64,000 bases of DNA from Cupriavidus sp. D39 (GTDB taxonomy: Bacteria > Pseudomonadota > Gammaproteobacteria > Burkholderiales > Burkholderiaceae), in contig NZ_JAPNLE010000009.1 of NCBI RefSeq assembly GCF_026627925.1, forward strand, positions 4,650,001 to 4,714,000, given 5' to 3'. How positions within the stretch are numbered: position 1 is the first letter of the stretch; the number at the start of each line of letters is the position of its first letter. Position numbers and translations under genes: made by a program. This document shows positions 10,233 through 19,051 of the stretch, one piece after another. The notes beneath the pieces were generated by a model, which ran no database searches, was not told the DNA's origin, and was given only the letters and a program-made list of their open reading frames with translations.

Positions 10233-10280
10233 AGTTGCCGGAAAGTGGCCATGGTGGCTGATTTTGGCTTCTGACTGGTC

Positions 10281-10304
10281 AAAGTTACCCCCAAAGTTAC
10301 CCCC
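10281..10304 (+). repeat. Tandem integrase arm-type sites, left end
   Basis: Two adjacent exact copies of AAAGTTACCCCC (10281-10292 and 10293-10304). The same core occurs three times beside the integrase start at the other end of the element. This layout is typical of arm-type binding sites of P4-like integrases. Confidence 0.6.
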
Positions 10305-10430
10305 AGACTAGGCACGCTGCCCCTCCCGCGAGGTTCAGTGCGACGAGCGCCAGCCAGTCGAAAGATTGGTGTTGGCCGGTGTTGCGTGGACGCTGCGGCG
10401 GCACGCTGGAAAAGCTAGCTGCAAAAACGC

Positions 10431-10556
10431 TTGGTGACATTGGTGACAGGGTAGGGAATCGACCGGAAAGCCATGCCTGTCAATGGTTTCAGTGTCACCA
10501 ACTACCTTTGTGTTTTTTGGTGACACACATATATTTTGGTGACAAAGTTGGTGACA
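10431..10556. repeat. Iteron cluster TTGGTGACA (left)
   Basis: Six exact copies of the 9-mer TTGGTGACA in 126 bp, starting at 10431, 10440, 10493 (inverted, TGTCACCAA), 10517, 10536 and 10548, among T-rich stretches. The TGGTGAC core also recurs at the far end of the element (21839-21954). Phage P4 has two such regions, ori and crr, bound by its primase-helicase, so this may be the crr-like partner. The whole stretch 10305-10849 holds no gene I can support. Confidence 0.7.
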
Positions 10557-10849
10557 GCGCCAAATCTGCAACGGTGGCATAAGGCTTTGCAGGCCATTTC
10601 TTCCCGCAAACCCGCTTGGCGCGGTGATATTTGCTTTTCGGTGTCGATTGTGCTTTGCCGGTAGAGGGTCGCCCTCTTCTGGGGCTGGGTCTACTCGCGC
10701 TCTTCCGGGACGCGGCGCGATGAGAATCGCCCCGTGCCGCCGCCCAACCGGCGCGGGATGCACTTGTTACAATCGGCCTCGCGGGGCCTAGGGCGGCCAC
10801 CCGAACGCCGGATACCTTCACCGGCTGGCCTCGCATCCTCTGAAGGCGC

Positions 10850-12103
10850 ATGGAGGGTGCGACATTGGATGAGACAGCGAGCCAGCAAATGGCTTGTTTC
10901 GATAGCTTTGCTGAGGAGCAACGGCGGCGCGTGGAAGAGGCTTGCGCGCGAATTGCGGAGATCGATAACCATTCGACCACGCGTATGCAGGACTGGATAC
11001 TCGCGCATGGTTTCAATCGATCATTCGATGAATATCTTGCCGAAGCGCACGCTAGCCGAGGTCGGGCCGTTACGGAGCTGCGTAGCGCTGATCCACTGGG
11101 GATGGGAGGACCTTCGTTCTTTGCTGCGGAAATGAGTCGACAGCTTGGCGGCGCGGCTTTTCACGAAGTACAAGCGCGGATTGAATTTGACGCGCTACGC
11201 TTCAAAGCGCAAATGCGCACGGTCGCGGACTTCTCAAACAAATATCACAACCAATTGGCCGCAGTAGCGGGCTGGTCCAACGAGTATGGCGCGTTGGCTG
11301 CCACAGCGGCGAAACTGCCCGCTTGGCCAAGCCTGCAGGCTGACGCCTCTGCCATCCTGGATCGCCTTAAAGCTGACACATTAGCGCTGCCTTCGATGGA
11401 CCAGGCAATCAATGCTTTATTGGGGCGCGAGGCCATCAAGGGAGCAAGCATTGCCGCATTGGGGCTTGGCAGCTATGGCCCGGCTATCCTTCGCCTGCCG
11501 CGTGTTTCGGGGCGTGACGATGCAGAGGACGCGGGGGAACGCCGTGCGCAAGCGGTGCGCCAGGCTATCCAGGATGTTGAGTCAACCCCAGTGCGCGACG
11601 AGCCTCCAGATGCTTCCCTTCGGCGTCGCGTGGAATGGTCTGCCGTGCAAATGGAGGTTCGCAAGTGTGGACATCTCGGCCCGGTTCTGGCGCTCAAGGG
11701 CAAGGGGAATCTGACGGAAGATGAGCTTTGGCGGGTTCTTAGCCAAGCTGATGCCATGTTGCGGCAACTGGATTCCTCGGCGCCTGGTGTTGCCCCCCGT
11801 CCCGATAGTGAGCTTGCCTTGGGCCGCGCTGGTGACGCTGGTAAGAGGCATCCGCGCGACCGGGCGGCAGCAGCGCGGGCAGCAAGAGCAATGAAGCTAC
11901 GCGGTTATCTTGCGCGCATTGCGGCCGATGAGCGGAAGGGAGTTGCCATCATGGGGAGGGACTATGCCGCCAAGCTGGCGGCCGAGTTGTGCTTGACGGC
12001 ATCCTATGTCCGCGATCTGCGCACCCAACACTTGAAGGGAAAAACGCCAAATCCTGGCAAGGACAAAGACGAAGAAAGCGAGGCTACTGTCATGTCACAG
12101 TAG
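10850..12103 (+). CDS. Unknown 417-residue island protein
   Basis: 417-residue soluble protein, first gene of the element from the left. It is not recognised as any family. The N-terminal part is strongly helical with a likely coiled coil (EEQRRRVEEACARIAEI), the middle is Ala/Leu-rich, and the C-terminal 90 residues are basic (RHPRDRAAAARAARAMK) and end in what looks like a helix-turn-helix (AAKLAAELCLTASYVRDLRTQ), so DNA binding is plausible. The start at 10850 has GAAGG five bases before it. A palindrome overlaps its last codons (12082-12105) and may be an operator. It could be a regulator or a defence cargo gene; neither is shown. Confidence 0.65.
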   Translation: MEGATLDETASQQMACFDSFAEEQRRRVEEACARIAEIDNHSTTRMQDWILAHGFNRSFDEYLAEAHASRGRAVTELRSADPLGMGGPSFFAAEMSRQLGGAAFHEVQARIEFDALRFKAQMRTVADFSNKYHNQLAAVAGWSNEYGALAATAAKLPAWPSLQADASAILDRLKADTLALPSMDQAINALLGREAIKGASIAALGLGSYGPAILRLPRVSGRDDAEDAGERRAQAVRQAIQDVESTPVRDEPPDASLRRRVEWSAVQMEVRKCGHLGPVLALKGKGNLTEDELWRVLSQADAMLRQLDSSAPGVAPRPDSELALGRAGDAGKRHPRDRAAAARAARAMKLRGYLARIAADERKGVAIMGRDYAAKLAAELCLTASYVRDLRTQHLKGKTPNPGKDKDEESEATVMSQ

Positions 12104-12160
12104 CCGCGTTCTACAGCTTCAAACGTGGTTTCTGTCGGATGGGCTTTCAGTAGCCGCGTT
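12082..12160. promoter_or_regulatory. Candidate operator upstream of the AlpA-like gene
   Basis: A perfect inverted repeat (GGCTACTGT at 12082-12090, ACAGTAGCC at 12097-12105) is followed 50 bp later by a direct repeat of CAGTAGCCGCGTT (12098-12110 and 12148-12160). Three copies of the half-site CAGTAGCC just before the regulator genes suggest a repressor or activator binding region. The binding protein is not known. Confidence 0.45.
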
Positions 12161-12239
12161 TCGCTCCCTAGCATATGGCACATGCCGCGACGAACAAGGA
12201 TGCTCGGTGACGCGGCGGTGAAACTCACTGTGAGGCCAT

Positions 12240-12455
12240 ATGCAAAGCACACCCGTCGCCAATGCCACCCCTGCTGGTGGCCCCCTCTGGAGACTCCCTA
12301 CCGTCACGGATAAAACGGGGCTCTCGCGCTCGGAAATCTATCGCCGTATCGCCCGCCAGGAGTTCCCGGCCGGCGTCCGCCTGGGCGCGCGCTCTCGTGC
12401 ATGGCGGGCGTCCGAGGTAGAAGCATGGATTGCGGCTCTCCCGGCGGCGGTATGA
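12240..12455 (+). CDS. alpA: AlpA-family transcriptional regulator
   Basis: 71-residue MerR-like winged helix protein of the AlpA family. The recognisable core is WRLPTVTDKTGLSRSEIYRRIARQ followed by FPAGVRLGARSRAWR and ASEVEAWI, a helix-turn-helix with the typical FP...R.WR pattern (the first stretch is residues 17-40; key residues are Thr26, Ser29, Tyr34). In P4 and Gram-negative PICIs AlpA-type proteins switch on excision and satellite genes. TGTGAGG before the ATG serves as ribosome site. Its stop overlaps the start of the next gene (ATGA), so translation is coupled. Confidence 0.88.
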   Translation: MQSTPVANATPAGGPLWRLPTVTDKTGLSRSEIYRRIARQEFPAGVRLGARSRAWRASEVEAWIAALPAAV

Positions 12456-13240
12456 CAATGGCTCGCCCGAACACCTCCAGCGCCATTGCATTAGTCCAGT
12501 TGCGCGGCGGCGTGCCCGTTACCGACTCCCTATCAATCGCGCGTGAGTTTGGCGTTCGCCATGACAACGTGCTGCGTTCGCTTGATTCACTGATTTCGGA
12601 CGGCACAATCAGCCACCTCAGTTTTGAGTTGGCTGAATACCTGGATGAGCAGGGCAAGCCACGGCGAGCAATCCAGCTAACCGAGCGCGGCGCTCTGATT
12701 GCCATGCCGTTCATCGGTGGCCGCAACTCGCGCTCTGGACAGGTGCGGTTAGTCGATGCCTTCCTGGCACTGCGTCAGCAACTGACCGAGCCTAAGTCGG
12801 TCGGCTGGAGCACAGCGCGTGGCGAGGTTGCCGCCAACTATGCCGTTGTCTCCCAAATGCTGGCCATGCGCCGCGAAATGGAAGGCAAAGGCACGAGGTC
12901 CCACCACTACGCGAATGAGGCTCGGCTGATCAACAGTGCTTTCAGTGGCAAACCCGATCCGATAGACCGCGCCGCGCTAAGCGCGCCCGAGCTGCACATC
13001 CTGCGTCGCCTTGAGGTAAAGGCTTCGGCGCTGATCGGCATGGGCCTATGCTACGAAGAACGCAAGGCGGCGCTTCTTGCTTATGGTGCCGAGCTGCGCG
13101 GCCAAAAGGCTGGCCGCTTGGCGGGCGGTGGACATGAAAACCCCGAGATGATCGCAGCCGCAGCCAATCGGGCGTGCGATTGGGCGGCGGGGGCTGCGGC
13201 CGCGTCTGGTGAGGGTGAGGCACGCCATGATGACGCGTAA
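12452..13240 (+). CDS. Rha-family phage regulatory protein
   Basis: 262-residue protein. The N-terminal 90 residues match the Rha/pRha domain: a helix-turn-helix-like SIAREFGVRHDNVLRSLDSL followed by RAIQLTERGALIAMPFIGG. Rha proteins occur in P22-like phages and in phage-inducible islands, where they control lytic functions. The C-terminal part (about 120-262) has a second helical domain ending in a low-complexity Ala/Gly stretch, with HHYANEARLINSAFSGK resembling antirepressor C-terminal domains. Start at 12452 overlaps the AlpA stop by 4 nt. It overlaps the next gene at its 3' end. Confidence 0.82.
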   Translation: MTMARPNTSSAIALVQLRGGVPVTDSLSIAREFGVRHDNVLRSLDSLISDGTISHLSFELAEYLDEQGKPRRAIQLTERGALIAMPFIGGRNSRSGQVRLVDAFLALRQQLTEPKSVGWSTARGEVAANYAVVSQMLAMRREMEGKGTRSHHYANEARLINSAFSGKPDPIDRAALSAPELHILRRLEVKASALIGMGLCYEERKAALLAYGAELRGQKAGRLAGGGHENPEMIAAAANRACDWAAGAAAASGEGEARHDDA

Positions 13241-13639
13241 CGGAAATAACGGAAAGCCTGATGCCGCCCAGCATTCGATTGCTACGCTTCGCCATGGGGA
13301 AGTGGACCGCTATGGGAATGTTCGCCTGCGTCACGTAAGCGCCTACCTGGTCAATGCCACGTACCAGGTGAAAGTGCCGGTGAGTCGTCGGATGCTGTGC
13401 AAGGGCATTGAGGGCGGTAGACGTGCTGAAGCCGAGCGCGCCCGCCTGCTTGCCGGCCTGCGCCGGGGGCGCTCGATAGCCTCGCTGCAGCTCGCGTGCA
13501 TAGCATCCAGGACGTACCGTGCCGCGTGCTTGAGCTGCGGGCGCTAGGTCACAAAATCACCACGCGCCTGGAGTGGCGCGTTACAGCGGATGGCAAGCGC
13601 CACAATGTGGCGGTCTATACGCTGGAGGGCGGGGCATGA
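13227..13639 (+). CDS. Helix-turn-helix island protein, frameshifted
   Basis: The first frame starts at 13227 (MMTRNGNNGKPDAAQ) and stays open to 13547, but its last residues look wrong. From about 13487 a second frame (ARVHSIQDVPCRVLELRALGH..., then KITTRLEWRV and VAVYTLEGGA) continues to 13639 and carries a typical small phage helix-turn-helix domain (a SIASL-type first helix followed by VLELRALGHKI). One missing base near 13486-13490 would give a 137-residue protein. Start overlaps the Rha gene by 14 nt. Role unknown; probably DNA-binding. Confidence 0.55.
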
Positions 13640-13785
13640 TGTGTTTCCGCCTGCGCCTGTTGGCCATGGCCGCCGCCCTGACGCTGGCCCGTTGCGGCCC
13701 TGAGCCCCTTGCCCTGGTACTGGCCTCGCAGGCGTCGCCGGCGTGGGCTTTCGCCACGGCGGCCAGCTCGCGCTATACTGTGCGT

Positions 13786-13863
13786 GCTGTCGAGACAACG
13801 ATAGCCGGGTTTGGCGACTCGGTACTACAGGCGGACGGACCGCCTCAACTGGCGGTATTTTTT
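13786..13863 (+). ncRNA. C4-like antisense RNA
   Basis: A TATACT -10 hexamer at 13774-13779 is followed about 60 bp later by a terminator hairpin (ACCGCC at 13839-13844, GGCGGT at 13851-13856) and a run of six T. This predicts an RNA of about 78 nt, the size of the C4 antisense RNA of phages P1, P7 and P4. The 145 bp between it and the next gene contain a second copy of the RNA's TTTGGCGAC element and several hairpins, which fits the C4 target arrangement. Placement after AlpA and Rha genes is also typical. The -35 box is weak. Confidence 0.5.
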
Positions 13864-14007
13864 CGTCCGGCCATTGCGTCTCCTATGGGGCGGCATGGTG
13901 GGAGGGGTTCGCCCCTGCCGGGCACCTGTAGCCGGTTCGCCAACCTGCCATTGCCGCCCCACCCGTTTGGCGACGGAGGGCGGTTCCTACCTCTACAGGA
14001 GCCTGCC

Positions 14008-14196
14008 ATGCGTGCTAGTGCCTCTGCTCGTCCCGAGCAAACCCAACTCCCTGAAATCCTCGCTATCGTCCGCACCGCGCTGCGTGATGCCGTTTCCGCA
14101 CCTACTGATCGCGAATCGCTCGATGTAGCCGGCGCTGCCCTGGTGGCCGTCGCTGACCGTGTGCGTGCCCTGCAAGCGGAGGTGCGTCATGCGTAA
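14008..14196 (+). CDS. Small island protein, 62 residues
   Basis: Starts at ATG 14008 with AGGAG 6 nt upstream, directly after the C4-like region. The sequence is an amphipathic helical protein (PEILAIVRTALRDAVSAP...). No family recognised. The next gene begins 8 nt before its stop, so it opens a chain of translationally coupled small genes running to 15707. Its position suggests control by the C4-like RNA. Confidence 0.6.
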   Translation: MRASASARPEQTQLPEILAIVRTALRDAVSAPTDRESLDVAGAALVAVADRVRALQAEVRHA

Positions 14197-14668
14197 CAGC
14201 ACCGCCTCCGATCCTTTCGCCGTCACCATGCGCCAATTCAAGGCGTTGGCCGATTTCATGCTTGATCCAGACGGCGATGCATTCGACACGCTGCCCGCGC
14301 TCTGCAAGGCGGAGCTGTCTCTGACGTTCAACCGGCTCAGTGCCGAACTTGTGCACCTGGCTGTGCAAGGGAGCCGCGCCATGTGTAAGCAGCATCAAGA
14401 CACCCGAGAGGGCCTGCGCGAAACTGCGGAGACGGCAGAGCACGTGTGCATCGTAGCGATGGATTGCTTCACAGGCCTGACAGCGATCTGCGAGGCCATC
14501 ATTCGTCTGGCATCCGTCAAACACAAGCCCGACAACTTGGATGCTATCGAAGGGCTTGCCCGCCTAGGCGCGCGTATGGCCGACGAGACTCACAATGACG
14601 TGGACCTGCACCGGGACGAGTTCCAGGCGCGGTGGCGCAAGCTTGTTGGAGAGCCGAGCCATGTCTAA
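14189..14668 (+). CDS. Small helical island protein, 159 residues
   Basis: Starts at ATG 14189, overlapping the previous gene by 8 nt. It is predicted all-helical, with the segment LVHLAVQGSRAMCKQHQD and a middle hydrophobic helix (IVAMDCFTGLTAICEAII). The pattern resembles short phasin-like or phage hypothetical proteins, but no family is recognised with confidence. Part of the coupled chain of small genes. Confidence 0.6.
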   Translation: MRNSTASDPFAVTMRQFKALADFMLDPDGDAFDTLPALCKAELSLTFNRLSAELVHLAVQGSRAMCKQHQDTREGLRETAETAEHVCIVAMDCFTGLTAICEAIIRLASVKHKPDNLDAIEGLARLGARMADETHNDVDLHRDEFQARWRKLVGEPSHV

Positions 14669-14975
14669 ATCACCGGAAGCGCTCCACCACCGCTCGATCA
14701 CGCGATATGGCGTTACGGCGCATCGTGCGGGAGACGACACGGTACTTTCAAACCGCGCGCTGCTTTCGGAGCCCGTGGATATGGCCGTAGGCAGGGCTGA
14801 GCAGCTTCACGCGCTCCTGACGATGACTCGTGGCGAGGGCTTCGAATACTTCACCAGGCTGGACAAGCCCCTGCAAGAGGCGTTGCTGACCCTTGCCTCT
14901 GGCCTAGCGCTAGAGGTTCAGCTCTTGAGCGAACTGCAATCCGCGCCAAGAACAGGGGAGGCGTGCCATGTGTGA
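14661..14975 (+). CDS. Small island protein, 104 residues
   Basis: Starts at ATG 14661, overlapping the previous gene by 8 nt. The C-terminal half is a helical region (AVGRAEQLHALLTMTRGEG and KPLQEALLTLASGLALEV) like those in DUF3077-type phage proteins, but this is not certain. It ends 8 nt into the next gene. Confidence 0.6.
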   Translation: MSKSPEALHHRSITRYGVTAHRAGDDTVLSNRALLSEPVDMAVGRAEQLHALLTMTRGEGFEYFTRLDKPLQEALLTLASGLALEVQLLSELQSAPRTGEACHV

Positions 14976-15345
14976 ATCATGCGAATGCCGCACGTGCCAG
15001 GCGCGCGAGCGAATGAGTCAGGCTCAGGCCGTCTTGGGAGACGTAGCAAAGGGAAAGGTGTCGAATGCGATTAGTGCCCTGCATGGGATTCGCTGGGCCG
15101 CTGGCTATGCACAATCTGAGGATGATATAGACGCCTTCTTGTGTCTGCTCGATGCCGTGCTGCCTCGCGTCGGTGCAGAACTAGAGATAGTGCACAGTGC
15201 ATTGGGCGGCACGCCTGTTGGCTACTTTGCACACGCGAAGAGGGGGACGACGATGCGCGCCAGGTCTGATGTCGTTGGCCGCTGTCTGAATGATCTGTTC
15301 CCCTGGCCTACAGCCGGGATCATCAACACGGAGGATAAGGCGTGA
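14968..15345 (+). CDS. Cys-rich island protein, 125 residues
   Basis: Starts at ATG 14968, overlapping the previous gene. The N-terminus CESCECRTCQARER has four Cys within nine residues (CxxCxCxxC), a possible small metal site. The rest is helical without known domain. It overlaps the next start (GTG at 15342) by 4 nt. Confidence 0.6.
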   Translation: MCESCECRTCQARERMSQAQAVLGDVAKGKVSNAISALHGIRWAAGYAQSEDDIDAFLCLLDAVLPRVGAELEIVHSALGGTPVGYFAHAKRGTTMRARSDVVGRCLNDLFPWPTAGIINTEDKA

Positions 15346-15707
15346 CCACTACTACTCGAACGAAGACGGCCACTGTGCCGGCCATCAAGCGCGCGCCGAG
15401 CTTCTGCGTCGCCTTTCCTTTGGAACTGCAATGGGCCGTCGATCTTGGCGTTGGCGCAGCGGAAGAAATGCTGCCCTACTTGGGTCGATTGCGATTGCAT
15501 GAGCTTATGCGCGACTCGGCGCAGCAACTTAAGCGAGCCTTGCTCAGTGGTGCCAAGTTGGTGCCGGAGCCGCCCGATGAGCGGCTGATAGCGGCGTCCG
15601 TAGATGCGTACATGGCTGGCCTGGTCGGACGGATTCAGCAGCACCTCATTGCGGGCATGGGCCTGCCCACCGACGAGGAAGCGCAGGACGCGCCTAGCGT
15701 CCACTAA
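15342..15707 (+). CDS. Small island protein, 121 residues
   Basis: Uses a GTG start that overlaps the previous stop (GTGA). The protein is soluble and mixed helical (VDLGVGAAEEMLPYLGRLRL). No family recognised. It is the last of the chain of small genes; the primase gene starts 89 nt later with its own ribosome site. Confidence 0.6.
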   Translation: MTTTTRTKTATVPAIKRAPSFCVAFPLELQWAVDLGVGAAEEMLPYLGRLRLHELMRDSAQQLKRALLSGAKLVPEPPDERLIAASVDAYMAGLVGRIQQHLIAGMGLPTDEEAQDAPSVH

Positions 15708-15796
15708 GCGCCAATACCGATGAAATGCAAACCCGTGCTGGCTCCACCAAGAGCTGGCGGGGCGCACTCGCGCCCAAAATCTGTAGAGGTAGCCTA

Positions 15797-18717
15797 ATGC
15801 AACGTGAGCACACCCCGGAAAAGATACGCGCCGCCCTGGCCTGTATCCCGGCCGATGACCGCGAGCTGTGGGTTCGAATGGGCATGGCCCTCAAGAACGA
15901 GTACGGCGACGAAGGCTGGCCGCTCTTCAAAGAGTGGAGCGAGTCAGCGGCGAACTACGAAGCCGCGGCCGCCGCCGCAACTTGGAAGAGCTGCAAGGCT
16001 TCGGGAGGCGTGGGCCTTGGGACGCTGTGGCGCGAAGCCATGGGGCGCGGCTTCGATCCTAAGCGGTTTGGGCCGGCACCTGCCTTGTCGAAAGAAGAGA
16101 CGGCGCGCCGCGATGCCGAACGCAAACAACGTGAGTTGAGTGACAAAGCAAAGCAGGCGGACGGGCAGCGCCAGGCCGCTGCCAAGGCCGTGGAGTTGTG
16201 GGAGGCCGCGTCCGAGTCGGGTAGTTCGACCTATCTGAAGCGCAAGGGTGTGGAGGCCTACGGCCTGCGCTTCGGCAAGGGCTGCATCCTGGTGCCGGTG
16301 CGTGACGCAGCGGGCCAACTGTGGAACCTGCAGCGGATCTACGGCAAACCCCTGCGCGACGGCAACGACAAGATCTTTTGAAGGGTGGGCGCGTGTCGGG
16401 CTGCTATCACCTGATCGGCACGCCGGATGCGACGGGGTGGCTGCTGGTGGCCGAGGGATATGCCACGGCCGCGACGTTGCACCAGGTGTGCGGCTTGCCG
16501 GTGGTGGTGGCCTTCAATGCGTCGAATCTGCGGCACGTGGCAGAAACCATGCGGCAGCTCTTCCCGGATGTGCAACTGCTAATCTGCGCCGACGATGACC
16601 GGGCCACCGAAGCGGAGACGGGCAAGAATCCGGGGCTGCTGGCGGCCAAGGATGCTGCGCGGCGGGCACGTGGTCAGATGGTGGCGCCGGCAGGCTTGCC
16701 GGAGGGCGGCAGCGACTTTAACGACCTGGCCCGCGCTTCTGGAACTGAGCAGGTGCGCCAGCAGCTTGAGGCCGCCATGCGGCCGGTGCCTTCGGCTGTG
16801 CCTGCAGCGGACGGGACTGATAAGGCTGCGGCAAGCCATCGGACTGCCGCTACGCGCGACGCAAAGGTGCAGGGTGGGGGTGAGGTGGCCACCACCAAGA
16901 CGAAAGCGCCTAAGGCCGCTAAATCGGCCCGGCCGGCTGGCCGCCCATGGTTCGATGTGGATGCCAAAGGGGTTTGGTATCACGGCTTTAGCGACCAGGG
17001 CGACCTGTTGCCGCCGTACTGGGTCTGTTCGCGGCTCGATGTCGAGGCCAAGACCCGCGACGAACACAATGGCGAGTGGGGTTTTCTCCTGGTGGCCAAC
17101 GATGCCGATGGCCACCCGAAGCAATGGGCGATGCCGGCGCGCATGTTGGCCGGCGATGGCACGGAATACCGGGCGACATTGCTTTCCATGGGCGTCAACA
17201 TCGCACCTGGTTCGAAGGCAAAGAACCTGCTGACAACGTACATCCAGACGGCCGCGACGGAAACACGGGCGCGCTGCACGGATCGCATCGGCTGGCATGG
17301 GAGCGCGTTTGTCTTGCCGGATCGCACCATAGGGGAGGCAGAGGGCGAGCGTGTGCTGTTCCAGTCGGCTGCGGGCGTTGTATCGCAGTTCAAGCAACGT
17401 GGCACGCTCGATGAGTGGAAAACGCAGGTTGCGGCTGCGTGCGTCGGTAACACGCGGTTGACCTTCTGTGCCTCTGCGGCGTTCGCGGCGCCGCTCCTGC
17501 ATTATGCGGGCTTGCAGTCGGGCGGCTTTCACCTGGTAGGGGACAGCTCCAGCGGCAAGACAACGGGCCTGCGCGTCGCGGCCTCAGTGTTTGGGGGGCG
17601 TGACTATGCGCGGAGCTGGCGTGCGACTGACAACGCCTTAGAACTGACCGCTGCGCAGCATTCGGATGCGCTGCTCATTCTGGATGAGATTGGCCAGGTC
17701 GATCCGAAAATTATCGGGGATACGGTCTACATGCTGGCCAACGAGGCCGGCAAGGGGCGCGCCACGCGCACTGCCACGGCGCGGCCGGCGCTCACGTGGC
17801 GACTGCTGTTCTTGTCCGACGGCGAGATCAAGCTATCCGATCACATGGCCGAGGCCGGCAAGGTGGCGAAGTCGGGGCAAGAGATCCGCCTGGCCAACAT
17901 CCCGGCCGATGCAGGTAAGGGCCTGGGCGTGTTTGAAGACCTTTGCGGGTTCGTCTCGGGCAAGGCCTTGTCCGATCACCTGCAAGAGGCTACGCGAAGC
18001 TACTACGGCACGGCGGGCATGGGGTTCATTGAATGGGCGGTGGCCAACCAAGCCGAGCTTGCGGAGGCCTTGCGGGAGGGTGTTAGCGCCCTGGTGAGTG
18101 ATTGGGTGGCGGGCGGCGCTCATGGCCAGGTGTTTCGCGTGGCGTCGCGATTTGCGCTGGTGGGGGTGGCCGGCGAGCTGTCCACCAGTGCGGGTTTGAC
18201 TGGCTGGCCGGCGGGCTGGGCCACATCTGCGGCACGGGCTTGCTTTGACGCGTGGCTGACCGAGCGCGGCGGGGCAGGCAGCGGCGAGCATAAGTCAATG
18301 GTTCGGCAGGTACGCAGCTTTCTGGAACTGCATGGGGATGCGCGCTTTACCTGGGTGAATCGTGCTGCGGATGATCACAAGCCCAATACGATGAATCGCG
18401 CGGGATACAAGCGCCTGGTAACGGGCAGTGGAACACCGATCAACACGAATACTGACTACCTGCGCGAGTTTGGCGACAAGATGAGCCCTGAGGCGGCGGA
18501 GGCTTCGGCGTGCGAGTACTTCATCCAGCCCGAAGTGTGGCGCAGGGAGGTATGCAAGGGATATGACCCGAAGGCAGTGGCTGCGCTGTTGATGGCGATG
18601 GACGTACTGCAGCACGAAGAAAAGAGCGGCCGACCGGATAAGCTGATGCGAATACCCGGTGTGGGGCGAACGCGCGTGTATTGCATTTCCTCGGGGCTCT
18701 TCGAGATGGATACATGA
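15797..18717 (+). CDS. Satellite primase-helicase (PriCT-2 / Toprim / DUF927), frameshifted
   Basis: About 973 residues once a single missing T in the run at 16376-16379 is restored (the first frame stops right after NDKIF; the second resumes LKGGRVSGCYHLIG). Domains in order: PriCT-2-like N-terminus (residues 5-75), a Toprim-like primase domain (VAEGYATAATL and LLICADDD, about 215-280), a basic linker, then a DUF927 helicase-like ATPase with Walker A GDSSSGKTT near 581 and Walker B LLILDEIGQ near 628. Such proteins start replication of P4-like satellites and bind iterons near the origin. Start at 15797 has GAGGT 8 nt upstream. It is the best candidate to act at the two TGGTGAC clusters of this element. 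Confidence 0.85.
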
Positions 18718-18772
18718 AACCTGTTCGTACCGAGGATGACTATCGGGGCGGACGCATCTCCGCCTGCGATGG

Positions 18773-18880
18773 CTAGCTGCAATCAAACAAGACAGATAGA
18801 CAGAATATTCCGGCGGTTAGAAACGCTACTGTTCCGCCAAGATCGTTCAGCGCGATTTTCGAGATATTACTGCTTTTCAT
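18773..18880 (-). CDS. Possible 35-residue membrane peptide
   Basis: A short leftward frame (MKSSNISKIALNDLGG then a hydrophobic VAFLTAGIFCLSVLF) in the 334-bp gap between the primase and the next gene. A single membrane helix is plausible. The ribosome site (AGG directly against the ATG) is poor and the frame could be chance. The rest of the gap 18718-19051 shows no gene. Confidence 0.2.
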   Translation of the reverse strand: MKSSNISKIALNDLGGTVAFLTAGIFCLSVLFDCS

Positions 18881-19051
18881 CCTTTTGACCCCAAAGTGCC
18901 GATCCCGCAGTGTGAGGGAAGAGCAACCGCCTCTCCAGGACAGTTTCCTTCTCAGGCGCGGCAATCCACACCACTCGTCGCACAGCGCGGAGGGACGCCA
19001 GAGGGACGCGACGTACAATACCAGCCTCACCACTTGCCAGTAAGAACAAAC

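Noticed and set aside
10335..10763. Minus-strand 142-residue frame over the left iterons
   Set aside because: Its Cys/His/Gln-rich segment is only the translation of the TTGGTGACA repeats; no ribosome site or family.
13636..14196. A 186-residue frame with a lipoprotein-like start over the C4-like RNA region
   Set aside because: It runs through the RNA and terminator and is composed of low-complexity residues; the start at 14008 with its own ribosome site is preferred. A short peptide from 13636 cannot be excluded.
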